Assembly: GCF_032144095.1 (NCBI RefSeq)
Contig: NZ_JAVSNJ010000002.1
Coordinates: 361,621-425,620, forward strand
Direction of reading: 5' to 3'
From: Sphaerochaeta sp032144095
Lineage (GTDB): Bacteria; Spirochaetota; Spirochaetia; Sphaerochaetales; Sphaerochaetaceae
Length of the DNA stretch: 64,000 nt
Every line of letters starts with the position of its first letter. Within the stretch, counting starts at the first letter, position 1. Positions 1 through 7,476 of this stretch are shown piece after piece. Position numbers and translations under genes: made by a program. The notes under the pieces are model-generated. The model saw only the letters and a list, made by a program, of their open reading frames with translations. It was not told where the DNA came from and ran no database searches.

Positions 1-576
1 ACCAAGGGCACTCCAGACATCAAGGTACATCTTGCTGGTCGGGACACGGATCTTCAGGCCTTTTACGTCCTCAACGGAAGCGATAGCTTTCTTTGTGGTC
101 GCGATATGGCGCATGCCATTGTCACCTTCCGAAAGATAGACAAGTCCGACAGAGGGCATGTCAGCAAAGATCTGCTCGCCAATTGCACTGTTTACGATCT
201 GGTATGCACTGTGTGCATCCTTGAAGAGGAAAGGCAGGTCAAGGATCTTTGCATTGTCATAGAAGCTGGTAAACCCGGAGGTTCCTGCAAAGATGATGTC
301 GATGGTGCCCATGCGGGTAGACTGCAGGGCCTCAGCGTCGTTTCCAAGCTCGCCAGAATGGTTGACGGTAAGCTTGATGGCCCCATTCGAAGCAGCCTCA
401 ACCAGCTCCTTGTATTTCAGGATGGTTTTGGTCGGGACGGAATTGACGTTACCAGGCGAGTAGATGGTCAGGGTAACAGGCTTGTCCCCTGCTACGGCCT
501 TCTCGGATGAACCTTGGGCAAAGGCGCAAGCCACCCCTAGGATAAGCACGACTAACAACAGAATGGTCTTTTTCAT
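1..576 (-). CDS. TRAP transporter solute-binding protein, DctP type (3' end outside window)
   Basis: Periplasmic binding protein of a tripartite ATP-independent (TRAP) importer, which would deliver an organic acid to a DctQM-type permease. Only the first 192 codons lie in the window. Residues 1-20 form a signal peptide ending near AFAQG. The mature part carries family hallmarks: a segment around HSGELGNDAEALQSTRMG (about residues 72-90) and KGLKIRVPTSKMYLDVW near the window edge. The start is set by GGAGG five bases upstream of the ATG. It is divergent from the GntR-family gene at 734, which is therefore the obvious candidate regulator. The ligand cannot be read from the sequence; a sugar acid is plausible because FCD regulators often control hexuronate genes (inference). 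Confidence 0.88.
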   Translation of the reverse strand, partial: MKKTILLLVVLILGVACAFAQGSSEKAVAGDKPVTLTIYSPGNVNSVPTKTILKYKELVEAASNGAIKLTVNHSGELGNDAEALQSTRMGTIDIIFAGTSGFTSFYDNAKILDLPFLFKDAHSAYQIVNSAIGEQIFADMPSVGLVYLSEGDNGMRHIATTKKAIASVEDVKGLKIRVPTSKMYLDVWSALG

Positions 577-617
577 ATAGCCTCCAAATATTGTACGATG
601 TAGGATTGTCTGACATC

Positions 618-631
618 GCTCAATATTGAGC
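618..631. promoter_or_regulatory. 14-bp perfect palindrome overlapping the dctP-like promoter
   Basis: GCTCAATATTGAGC is a perfect inverted repeat that covers the end of the -10 element and the expected transcription start of the leftward binding-protein gene. Its position is that of a repressor operator. The neighbouring FCD-type GntR protein is the likely ligand-responsive binder, but this is inference. Confidence 0.5.
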
Positions 632-656
632 ATACCACGTATATTTTTGTTGTCAA
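629..656 (-). promoter_or_regulatory. sigma-70 promoter for the DctP-type gene
   Basis: Reading leftward, TTGACA (651-656) is followed after 16 bp by TATGCT (629-634). The -35 matches the consensus fully. The start codon lies about 50 bp downstream. Confidence 0.55.
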
Positions 657-715
657 CCTCTATTTTACCAGGTAGTTGGAAAATTATACTTTGACTCTCC
701 CCCTCTCTTGTGGTA

Positions 716-729
716 GTCTGTCATCAGAC
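716..729. promoter_or_regulatory. inverted repeat just upstream of the GntR-family gene
   Basis: GTCTG-TCAT-CAGAC is a perfect 5-bp inverted repeat with a 4-bp spacer, ending four bases before the regulator's ATG and about 25 bp after a TATACT -10-like element (685-690). Half of it, TTGTCTGA on the other strand, recurs at 607-614 near the 618-631 palindrome. It could be an autoregulatory operator. Confidence 0.35.
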
Positions 730-733
730 AACC

Positions 734-1435
734 ATGAAAGAGATAAAACGTATCCCCGTAACCACCCAGGTGATGGACTCCATCAAGGAATCCATCATCG
801 AAGGGAAATACCCCATCGGCACAAAACTTCCTACAGAAGTCAAATTGTGCGAAATGCTCAATGTAAGCCGCTCCACTGTACGGGAGGCGATGCGCTCCCT
901 TCAGTCGGAAGGGTTCATTGAACTTGTTGCAGGCAAAGGAGCTTTTGTGCTCGACAACCAGGGCCACGACTACGACACCATCCGGACCTGGTTCATAGAG
1001 TCTGCACCAAACCTCAAGGACTCGACCGAAGTGAGGGAGGCCCTGGAGTCGCTGCAGGTCTCCATGGCTGTCAAACGGGGAACTGAAGAGGAATTGGAGG
1101 CGCTGAAGGAGATCCACCGCCAGTTTGTTGAGGAGAACAAGACCAACAACGTTTCGGCCCTGGCAAACCTTGATGAACAGTTCCACACCCAGATCTGTGC
1201 AATGGCACACAACCCCCTACTGAACAAGATCAACGTGCTGACAGCCCGGGACCTTCGCAAGTATCGCTACAAGTCCATTTCCGTGAAGAAGAACTCCGAC
1301 AATACCATTCGCGAGCATGCTCTCATAATCCAGGCCATTGAAGAGAGGAATCCCAACAAGGCGTCGACATACATGTTGGCTCACCTGGAAAGTTCCCTTG
1401 CAGACATCAACAAGGTACTGGAAGGTCAGAAATAA
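734..1435 (+). CDS. GntR-family transcriptional regulator, FCD (FadR-like) subfamily
   Basis: A 233-residue DNA-binding regulator. Residues about 5-72 form the GntR winged helix, with the typical GTKLPTEVKLCEMLNVSRSTVREAL-like pattern; here the last part reads SRSTVREAMRSL. Residues about 85-225 form the helical FCD effector domain, including the metal/ligand residues expected of the family: D and H in LDEQFH, H in REHALII and H in MLAHL. FCD regulators usually repress transport or catabolism genes for organic acids or sugar acids and release DNA on binding the substrate. I chose the ATG at 734; a GTG at 710 is in frame but has no better ribosome-binding site. Neither start has a clear Shine-Dalgarno. 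Divergent from the DctP-type gene and followed by an MFS carrier. Confidence 0.9.
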   Translation: MKEIKRIPVTTQVMDSIKESIIEGKYPIGTKLPTEVKLCEMLNVSRSTVREAMRSLQSEGFIELVAGKGAFVLDNQGHDYDTIRTWFIESAPNLKDSTEVREALESLQVSMAVKRGTEEELEALKEIHRQFVEENKTNNVSALANLDEQFHTQICAMAHNPLLNKINVLTARDLRKYRYKSISVKKNSDNTIREHALIIQAIEERNPNKASTYMLAHLESSLADINKVLEGQK

Positions 1436-1478
1436 AGAACCTACCGACGGTTGGTCTCTCCTACATAACCAAGAACAA

Positions 1479-1508
1479 TTGACATTACAACCAAATTACT
1501 TGCATAGT
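1479..1508 (+). promoter_or_regulatory. promoter of the MFS gene at 1581
   Basis: TTGACA (1479-1484), an 18-bp spacer, then CATAGT (1503-1508). This implies that the carrier is transcribed on its own as well as by any read-through from the regulator gene. Confidence 0.4.
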
Positions 1509-1523
1509 CGGTGCTAGCGTTGC

Positions 1524-1535
1524 ATAGCATGCTAT
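1524..1535. promoter_or_regulatory. 12-bp palindrome downstream of the MFS promoter
   Basis: ATAGCATGCTAT is a perfect palindrome about 15 bp after the -10 element, in the untranslated leader. The position fits an operator, but no regulator can be assigned. Confidence 0.3.
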
Positions 1536-1580
1536 CCACGCTTTTCTGTCTGCCTACCCCACCCAGCAAGGACGAGAACA

Positions 1581-2807
1581 ATGCAAGCAAAAAAACCCTC
1601 CATCTACCGCCCGGAACTCAAGGTACGCTCATTCCTGCTGGTAATCCTCTTCTCCGGCCTGGCCTACGGCTTCTATCGGGGCATTCAGGACAACTACCTT
1701 GCAGAGATCATCAAGATCACCAAGTTCGAACGGGGAATCGTGGAATTCTTCAGGGAACTGCCAGGGCTGATGCTGATCTTCATCCTAGCTGCCATGTATC
1801 GGTTCAGCGAGACCAAGGTCTTCAAGATAGGGACGGCCATCATGCTTGCCGGTGTCGTTGGCCTGCTGCTTTTGGGGACCTCCAAGGTCATGGTCATCCT
1901 GTGCATGGTCATCTTCAGTTCTGGCGAGCATATCGTCATGCCGATGAAAAGCTCCCTCTCCATGAAACATGCAAAGCCGGGCAAAGGTGGGGCCTCGCTG
2001 GGCATCACCTCAGCCATCAGCCACGGGGGCAACATCGTAGGCTACCTTATCGTAACCGCCCTCTTCCTCGTGTTTGCTTCCCTGGGGGTTCCCAGAGGAT
2101 CGCTGGTGGGGTTCAGGACCGTCTTCATCATAGCCGCGGTCCTGCTTTTCCTCTCGTTCCTCATCGCCCTTTCCATGAAGGACCAGGGCAAGACGGTGAA
2201 GAGGAACAGGATCTACTTCAACAAGAAATTCACGAAATATTATATGCTGGAGGTGTTCTACGGAGCCCGAAAGCAGATATTCCTTACCTTCGCCCCCTAT
2301 GTGCTCATCCTCTACTATGGCGCCGATACCTCGGTCATAGCCCTACTGCTGGCCATCTGTGCGGGCTTTGGCATGGTATTCTCCCCTCTGATCGGGCGCT
2401 TGATCGACCATCTGGGGTACAAGACCATCATGGTAGGGGATACGCTGATCCTCATGGTGGTCTGCTTCTTCTATGGCTTTGCCCACCGCATCTTTCCCAA
2501 GGATATCGCCTTCATCGTAGTTTGCGTAAACTTTGTGCTCGACTCGATCATCTCGCTGGCGAGCATGGCTTCCAACGTCTACGTGCAGGACCTCTCCACA
2601 TCCCCTGAGGAGACCACAGCTACCCTCACCACAGGAATTTCGGTCAACCACCTCATCAGTGTCATCATTGCCCTGCTTGGGGGCCTGATCTGGGAGAAGC
2701 TTGGCATCGAGGTCCTCTTTACCCTCTCCGGCTTCCTGGGCCTGATGAACACCTTCTACGCCATGACCATCAAGAAGCCGATACGGCAAGAAGAAGCTTT
2801 AGCCTAG
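1581..2807 (+). CDS. major facilitator superfamily transporter
   Basis: A 408-residue integral membrane protein with about 12 hydrophobic segments arranged in two halves around a basic loop near residues 195-215 (KDQGKTVKRNR). It would move a small solute by proton or solute exchange across the inner membrane. The length and the split into two six-helix halves fit the major facilitator superfamily. No substrate motif is recognisable. The acidic stretch FYRGIQDNYLAEI in the first helix-loop region may line the path. The ATG at 1581 follows a GA-rich segment (AAGGACGAG). The 3' end overlaps the convergent prenyltransferase gene by 9 bp. Location beside the GntR regulator and TRAP genes suggests an organic acid or sugar-acid carrier (inference). 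Confidence 0.82.
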   Translation: MQAKKPSIYRPELKVRSFLLVILFSGLAYGFYRGIQDNYLAEIIKITKFERGIVEFFRELPGLMLIFILAAMYRFSETKVFKIGTAIMLAGVVGLLLLGTSKVMVILCMVIFSSGEHIVMPMKSSLSMKHAKPGKGGASLGITSAISHGGNIVGYLIVTALFLVFASLGVPRGSLVGFRTVFIIAAVLLFLSFLIALSMKDQGKTVKRNRIYFNKKFTKYYMLEVFYGARKQIFLTFAPYVLILYYGADTSVIALLLAICAGFGMVFSPLIGRLIDHLGYKTIMVGDTLILMVVCFFYGFAHRIFPKDIAFIVVCVNFVLDSIISLASMASNVYVQDLSTSPEETTATLTTGISVNHLISVIIALLGGLIWEKLGIEVLFTLSGFLGLMNTFYAMTIKKPIRQEEALA

Positions 2808-3701
2808 CAGGTGGGTCACAAGCAGTCCCAGGGAAAAACAGAGACAGAAGACCAGGTAGATCTTCCCTATCGATGCCATCTGTACCTGTTTTGTCTGTAA
2901 GGCGAACCCTCGCTTCACCATGGTCCTGAACTCAACTGCAGCAAAGATGGCAGAGAGAGCAAGGAAGGGAAGCTGCAACAGGGGGTAGACTCCAAGAAAA
3001 GAGAGCAGAAGGACAAGGCCGAAAGCCAACAGGATCTCTATTGCCAACAGGGGAACTACCCCATACCTGCCAAGCACGATGGTCAGGGTCTTCCTTCCTG
3101 CTGCCTTGTCCCGGATGAGATCGCAGCAGTTGTTTACCGAAAGGATCATTCCCACCAGGATGAGGAAAGGCAGTGATGCAAGGAGAGCTTCCACCACTAC
3201 ACTCTTCGCCTGCACATAGAACGATAGGACAAACAGGGTGGTACCCAGGAAAAACCCTGCAAACACCTCTCCGAATGGGGTCCTGGAGATAGGCAAGGGA
3301 CCGCCGGTATAGGCAAAGCCCACCAGCATGCAGACCCCTCCGACGACGATGAGCTTCCAGCTGGTCAGGTAGGCAAGCACAAGGCCCAGCACCCCTGCCA
3401 TGCCGAACAGCATCAGGCTGACCAGGAGGGCCCAGAGGGGAGAGACCCCCTGATGGACCAGCACCTTGTCGTCCTCACACTCGATCTCATGGTTGTCCGT
3501 CCCGTTGCGGTAATCAAAATAGCTGTTGAAACCGGTGGTCCCCATGTCCACAAACAGGGTGGCGAACCCCATCAGGACCATAACCAGGTAGTTGAGGTTT
3601 CCCATCACATATAGGGCATAGAGAGTCCCTGCGGCGAAGGTACCCATGCTGATAATCTTGGTACGAATCTCTACAATTCGTAAAAATTGGTTGAATGTCA
3701 T
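2799..3701 (-). CDS. UbiA-family prenyltransferase, MenA-like
   Basis: A 300-residue membrane enzyme that would transfer a polyprenyl chain to an aromatic acceptor; the closest family by motif is 1,4-dihydroxy-2-naphthoate prenyltransferase of menaquinone synthesis. The first diphosphate-binding motif is NSYFDYRNGTD near residue 60, the second is DLIRDKAAGRKTL near residue 195, both with the aspartates that hold Mg-diphosphate. Seven to nine helices follow the UbiA pattern. The longest frame starts with TTG at 3749; I prefer the ATG at 3701, where the family alignment begins (MTFNQFLRIVEIRTK). No other menaquinone gene is nearby, so the acceptor is uncertain. Convergent with the MFS gene. Confidence 0.8.
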   Translation of the reverse strand: MTFNQFLRIVEIRTKIISMGTFAAGTLYALYVMGNLNYLVMVLMGFATLFVDMGTTGFNSYFDYRNGTDNHEIECEDDKVLVHQGVSPLWALLVSLMLFGMAGVLGLVLAYLTSWKLIVVGGVCMLVGFAYTGGPLPISRTPFGEVFAGFFLGTTLFVLSFYVQAKSVVVEALLASLPFLILVGMILSVNNCCDLIRDKAAGRKTLTIVLGRYGVVPLLAIEILLAFGLVLLLSFLGVYPLLQLPFLALSAIFAAVEFRTMVKRGFALQTKQVQMASIGKIYLVFCLCFSLGLLVTHLLG

Positions 3702-3750
3702 ACCCAACACTACCACTTTTAGACAGTATTTTTCTATATAGCTGCGCAAA

Positions 3751-3781
3751 TTGTGTGAATTTTCCTAAACTTCCCTATAAT
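3751..3781 (+). promoter_or_regulatory. possible promoter of the TAXI-TRAP operon
   Basis: A perfect TATAAT at 3776-3781 is preceded by TTGTGT at 3751-3756, with a rather long 19-bp spacer. The leader to the start codon would be about 150 bases. Confidence 0.3.
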
Positions 3782-3842
3782 CGACTTATTGCATATTGAT
3801 GCAACCTGTATGCATCCTCTATACTACCCCGAAAGGGATTGG

Positions 3843-3863
3843 GCATACATGCTTATGGTATGC
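3843..3863. promoter_or_regulatory. inverted repeat in the TAXI operon leader
   Basis: GCATAC (3843-3848) and GTATGC (3858-3863) are exact inverted copies 9 bp apart. They lie between the possible promoter and the first gene of the operon, so they could be an operator or an RNA hairpin. Confidence 0.25.
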
Positions 3864-3935
3864 TTGAAAAACCAGAGAACAAGTAAGCAGAACTTTCCTC
3901 ACTGCAATTATCTACATACAGGAGAACACAGAACT

Positions 3936-4922
3936 ATGCGTAAAAACACACTCTTGCTCGCTCTCATATTGCTCATTACCATGACTACCCTATTTGCTGG
4001 GGCACAGGCAGAGACTTCCCAAAGTACCGGGCTTGACCGAAGCAAACATTTCATAACAGTGGCTACCGGACCTACCAGCGGCCTCTACTACCCCATCGGA
4101 GGAGCCTTCTCCTCACTCTTCCAGAACAAGCTTGGCTACAAGTCATCAGCCCAGGCCACAGGAGCATCGGCCGAGAACATCACCCTCATCCGTGAGGGCG
4201 GGGCTGAGATGGCCATTGCCATGAGTGACGCGGTTGCCCAGGCCTATACCGGCACCGGTGCCTATGAGGGCAAGGCCCCCGCATCAGAGCTCAGGGCCCT
4301 TACAGGACTCTACCCCAACTATGTACAGCTGATAACCACCACCAAGACCGGAATCACCAAGTTCACCGACCTGAAAGGCAAGCGTGTTGGTGTCGGAGCC
4401 CCGAACTCAGGGGTGGAACTCAATGCACGCATGATGTATGAGGCCCATAACATGAAGTACGAGGACAGCAAGATCGACTACCTCAACTATGGTGAGGCCA
4501 TCGGGCAGCTGAAGAACAACCTTGTGGATGCAGTCTTCGTAACCAGCGGCATCCCCAACGCAACCATCATGGAGTTGGGAACCTCAGCCCAGATCGTCAT
4601 CATCCCCATCGAAGGGGAGGGGCTTGCCAACCTGATCAGGAAGTATCCCTACTTCGTACAGGCCACCATCCCTGCCGATGTCTACAATACCAAGACTGAT
4701 GTCTCCACCGCGACTGTCATGAACATCATGATCGTCAATGCAAACCTCCCTTCTGACGTTGCCTACGACCTTACCAAAGGAATCTTCGAGAACATCGGGG
4801 ATATCCAGGCCTCCCACGCAACGGCCAAGCAACATATCTCGTTGGCCAACTCCCATCTTGGGGTAGACATCCCCATGCATGAAGGTGCTGCAAAGTACTA
4901 TAAGGAAGCAGGCATCAAATAA
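3936..4922 (+). CDS. TAXI-family TRAP transporter solute-binding protein
   Basis: A 328-residue periplasmic binding protein. Residues 1-25 are a signal peptide (hydrophobic LLLALILLITMTTLFAG). The mature protein shows TAXI-family features: ATGPTSGLYYPIGGAF near residue 43 and a later KGKRVGVGAPNSGVELNARM. TAXI proteins feed fused 4TM/12TM permeases and are known to bind glutamate or related carboxylates in some species; the ligand here is unknown. The ATG at 3936 follows AGGAG about 10 bases upstream; a longer in-frame extension to 3789 would disrupt the signal peptide. First gene of a three-gene operon with the DUF1850 protein and the permease. Confidence 0.93.
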   Translation: MRKNTLLLALILLITMTTLFAGAQAETSQSTGLDRSKHFITVATGPTSGLYYPIGGAFSSLFQNKLGYKSSAQATGASAENITLIREGGAEMAIAMSDAVAQAYTGTGAYEGKAPASELRALTGLYPNYVQLITTTKTGITKFTDLKGKRVGVGAPNSGVELNARMMYEAHNMKYEDSKIDYLNYGEAIGQLKNNLVDAVFVTSGIPNATIMELGTSAQIVIIPIEGEGLANLIRKYPYFVQATIPADVYNTKTDVSTATVMNIMIVNANLPSDVAYDLTKGIFENIGDIQASHATAKQHISLANSHLGVDIPMHEGAAKYYKEAGIK

Positions 4923-4927
4923 GCGGT

Positions 4928-5440
4928 ATGGCAAACCGTACCCGTATAATCCTAGGTATCGTCCTCACCATCGTGGTGGGGACGATATGTCTCTTCTGCC
5001 TCTCTGCTGTTGTCGACACAAAGGTCCTTGTCCTCTCACACCAGGACAGTGGTGTCATCTATCTGGAAAAGGAAGTCAAGGCCCATGACAGGCTGACCTT
5101 CAACTGGATCCACTCCTTTGAACATATTCCCTGGATCGAGGAGTACACCATAGAGGATGACAACACCGTTATCCTGCATACCATCAGGGTCGCGGGGTTC
5201 GGGGCAGGAATCCCAGAGGACAAAGGAACAGTATCCTTTGAGGACGGAATGGTGGTAATGAGCGACATCGGCGAGAAATTCGAGAAGTTCTCCTGGATCC
5301 ATTCGCAGACAGCCCTCGTCTCCATCACCCTTAATGACAGCATTCTTATCCGGGGCCCAGAGCTCCCCCATCACGAGAAACTAGAACTTACCATACAAGG
5401 AAAACGCGCACTATGTCCAAGATTTCCCCTGACCAGATGA
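4928..5440 (+). CDS. DUF1850 protein of the TAXI-TRAP operon
   Basis: A 170-residue protein with an N-terminal membrane anchor or signal (residues 8-30, LGIVLTIVVGTICLFCL) and a beta-rich periplasmic domain. It contains the W-IHS-E-PW-E pattern (NWIHSFEHIPWIEEY, near residue 60) that marks DUF1850. Members of this family are recurrent neighbours of TAXI binding proteins and fused TRAP permeases, but no biochemical role is established to my knowledge. It starts 5 bp after the binding-protein stop, and its last 28 bases overlap the start of the permease gene, so translation of the two is probably coupled. A role in presenting substrate or stabilising the complex is inference. Confidence 0.8.
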   Translation: MANRTRIILGIVLTIVVGTICLFCLSAVVDTKVLVLSHQDSGVIYLEKEVKAHDRLTFNWIHSFEHIPWIEEYTIEDDNTVILHTIRVAGFGAGIPEDKGTVSFEDGMVVMSDIGEKFEKFSWIHSQTALVSITLNDSILIRGPELPHHEKLELTIQGKRALCPRFPLTR

Positions 5441-7374
5441 CGAGCCAGTTAACCACTCACCAACAGGAGCTGTTGGAAAAATTTGACAGGGACTCAAAGG
5501 TAAAAAAATTCGACCTGCCATACCTGCAGCAAGGCATCTACTATGCTGCCATTGGCATAGCCCTCTACCATTTCATCACCTCCTTCATCGGATATCCGGC
5601 TACCCACCTCCATCGTTCCCTCCATGTGGCAATGATGCTGTTCATGACCTTCTTCCTCTACCCCTCCCACAAGAGCGCAAGCAGGAGCAAGATGGTATGG
5701 TACGATGTGGTCTTTGCCCTGCTCTCCCTGGCTGTCGCAGCCTACGTCTGGACCGACTACATCCATTTCCTCGGCCGCATGGGCAGTCCCAACCGTATGG
5801 ATGTCATCATGGGCACCCTTCTCATCATCCTGGTGCTTGAGGCCTCACGAAGGATCTCGGGATGGCCACTGGTCATCCTGAGCTTGCTCTTCATCCTCTA
5901 CGGGCTCATCGGAAGAAGCCTTCCGGGAATCCTGATGCACAGAGGCTACAACTGGAGCAAGCTGGTCAACCACATCTTCATCAACACAGAGGGTATCTAC
6001 GGCACCTCTGTCGATGTGGCCGCCTCGTACATATTCCTCTTCATCCTCTTCGGCAGCGTCATGAACAAGTCCGGCATGGGAAAGTTCTTCAACGACCTGG
6101 CCCTGGCTTTTGCCGGAAGCAGCAAGGGCGGCCCTGCAAAGGTCGCCGTCATCGCCTCCGGTTTTTTGGGGTCCATCAACGGCTCAGCTGTGGCCAATGT
6201 GGTTACCACCGGAGCCTTTACGATACCCCTTATGAAAAAGACCGGTTACAGCAAGGAATTTGCCGGTTCGGTCGAGGCCTCTGCATCTGTCGGAGGGCAG
6301 CTTCTGCCCCCCATCATGGGAGCGGCCGCCTTCATCATGGCTGAGATGCTCGGCATCAAGTACGGGGTCATTGTCATCAGCGCTGCCATCCCTGCCCTTC
6401 TCTACTACCTTGGCATCATTGTCCAGGTCCAGCTTCGTGCCTCCAAGAACAACCTCCAGGGCATCCCCAAAGAGGAGTTGCCGAAGGTGCGGCAGGTCAT
6501 GAAGGAGAGGGGCCATCTCTTGCTGCCCATCCTGTTCCTGCTCTATATGCTGCTCTTCAGTGGCAACACCGTCATATTCTCGGCCTTCTGGGCGATAGTG
6601 GCAACCATCGTAGTCAGCATGTTCCGCAAGACCACCCGCATGAGCTTCAGGGATATCCTCGATGCATTTGCAGAAGGCACCCGTTCGGTGATCTCCGTTG
6701 CCGTGGCCTGTGCTGTGGTGGGTATCATCATAGGGGTGGTAAGCCTTACTGGCTTTGGCCTGAACATGGCCAATGCCATCATCCAGCTTGGCAGGGCAAA
6801 CCTCATGCTGACGCTGATCTTGACGATGGTTACCTGCATGGTGCTGGGTATGGGACTTCCCTCCATCCCTGCCTACCTCATAACCGCCACCATGGCAGCT
6901 CCTGCCCTGGTCAAGTTGGGGATACCCCCCCTTGCTGCCCACATGTTTGTCTTCTACTTTGCCATGTTTGCCAACATAACCCCACCGGTTGCCCTTGCGT
7001 CCTTTGCTGCGGCAGGCATCAGTGGAGGGGACCCGATGAAGACAGGCCTGCAATCGGTGAAGCTGTCGCTTGCTGGCTTCATCGTCCCGTACATGTTCAT
7101 CTATAGCCCCGCCCTCCTCTTGATCGACACCACATGGCCGGTTGCCCTCAGGGTCACCATCACTGCCATCATAGGTGTCTGCATGATCGGGATGGCGACA
7201 GAGGGCTACATGTTCACCAGGATGCACAACGCCCTAAGGGCCATCTGCCTGGCAGGGGCACTGCTACTCATCACGGCAAATGTCTACCAGGACCTGATGG
7301 GCATAGCCATTCTGGTCGCAATCCTTGCGATCCAGAAGGTCCTTTCAAAAAGAAAGGTGGAATACCTGCAGTAA
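5413..7374 (+). CDS. TRAP transporter fused permease (4TM/12TM)
   Basis: A 653-residue inner-membrane permease in which the small DctQ-like part (residues about 45-190) is fused to the large DctM-like part (about 190-640), the form that pairs with TAXI binding proteins. Numerous hydrophobic helices are visible. Typical DctM stretches include GSVMNKSGMGKFFNDLALAF, GSINGSAVANVVTTGAFTIP and MVLGMGLPSIPAYLI. It would import the TAXI ligand using a sodium or proton gradient. The ATG at 5413 lies inside the DUF1850 gene with AAGGA about 11 bases upstream. The operon ends with a strong terminator at 7416-7453. Confidence 0.93.
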   Translation: MSKISPDQMTSQLTTHQQELLEKFDRDSKVKKFDLPYLQQGIYYAAIGIALYHFITSFIGYPATHLHRSLHVAMMLFMTFFLYPSHKSASRSKMVWYDVVFALLSLAVAAYVWTDYIHFLGRMGSPNRMDVIMGTLLIILVLEASRRISGWPLVILSLLFILYGLIGRSLPGILMHRGYNWSKLVNHIFINTEGIYGTSVDVAASYIFLFILFGSVMNKSGMGKFFNDLALAFAGSSKGGPAKVAVIASGFLGSINGSAVANVVTTGAFTIPLMKKTGYSKEFAGSVEASASVGGQLLPPIMGAAAFIMAEMLGIKYGVIVISAAIPALLYYLGIIVQVQLRASKNNLQGIPKEELPKVRQVMKERGHLLLPILFLLYMLLFSGNTVIFSAFWAIVATIVVSMFRKTTRMSFRDILDAFAEGTRSVISVAVACAVVGIIIGVVSLTGFGLNMANAIIQLGRANLMLTLILTMVTCMVLGMGLPSIPAYLITATMAAPALVKLGIPPLAAHMFVFYFAMFANITPPVALASFAAAGISGGDPMKTGLQSVKLSLAGFIVPYMFIYSPALLLIDTTWPVALRVTITAIIGVCMIGMATEGYMFTRMHNALRAICLAGALLLITANVYQDLMGIAILVAILAIQKVLSKRKVEYLQ

Positions 7375-7415
7375 CATTGCCCCTGTTCTAGCTTGGACAG
7401 GGAAATAAAAGCATA

Positions 7416-7453
7416 GCGTGCAATCCTCAGGTGTCGGATTGCACGCTTTTTTT
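7416..7453 (+). terminator. Rho-independent terminator of the TAXI-TRAP operon
   Basis: GCGTGCAATCC (7416-7426) pairs perfectly with GGATTGCACGC (7436-7446) around a 9-base loop, followed by seven T residues. Confidence 0.92.
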
Positions 7454-7476
7454 GTTTTCCTTGTTCGAGCTCCCTA

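Noticed and set aside
106..510. Rightward open frame of 134 codons opposite the DctP-type gene
   Set aside because: It is the antisense shadow of a clear solute-binding protein gene with a signal peptide and ribosome-binding site.
6184..7227. Leftward open frame of 347 codons opposite the TRAP permease
   Set aside because: Very rich in H, G and D, as expected from the reverse complement of a hydrophobic membrane-protein gene.
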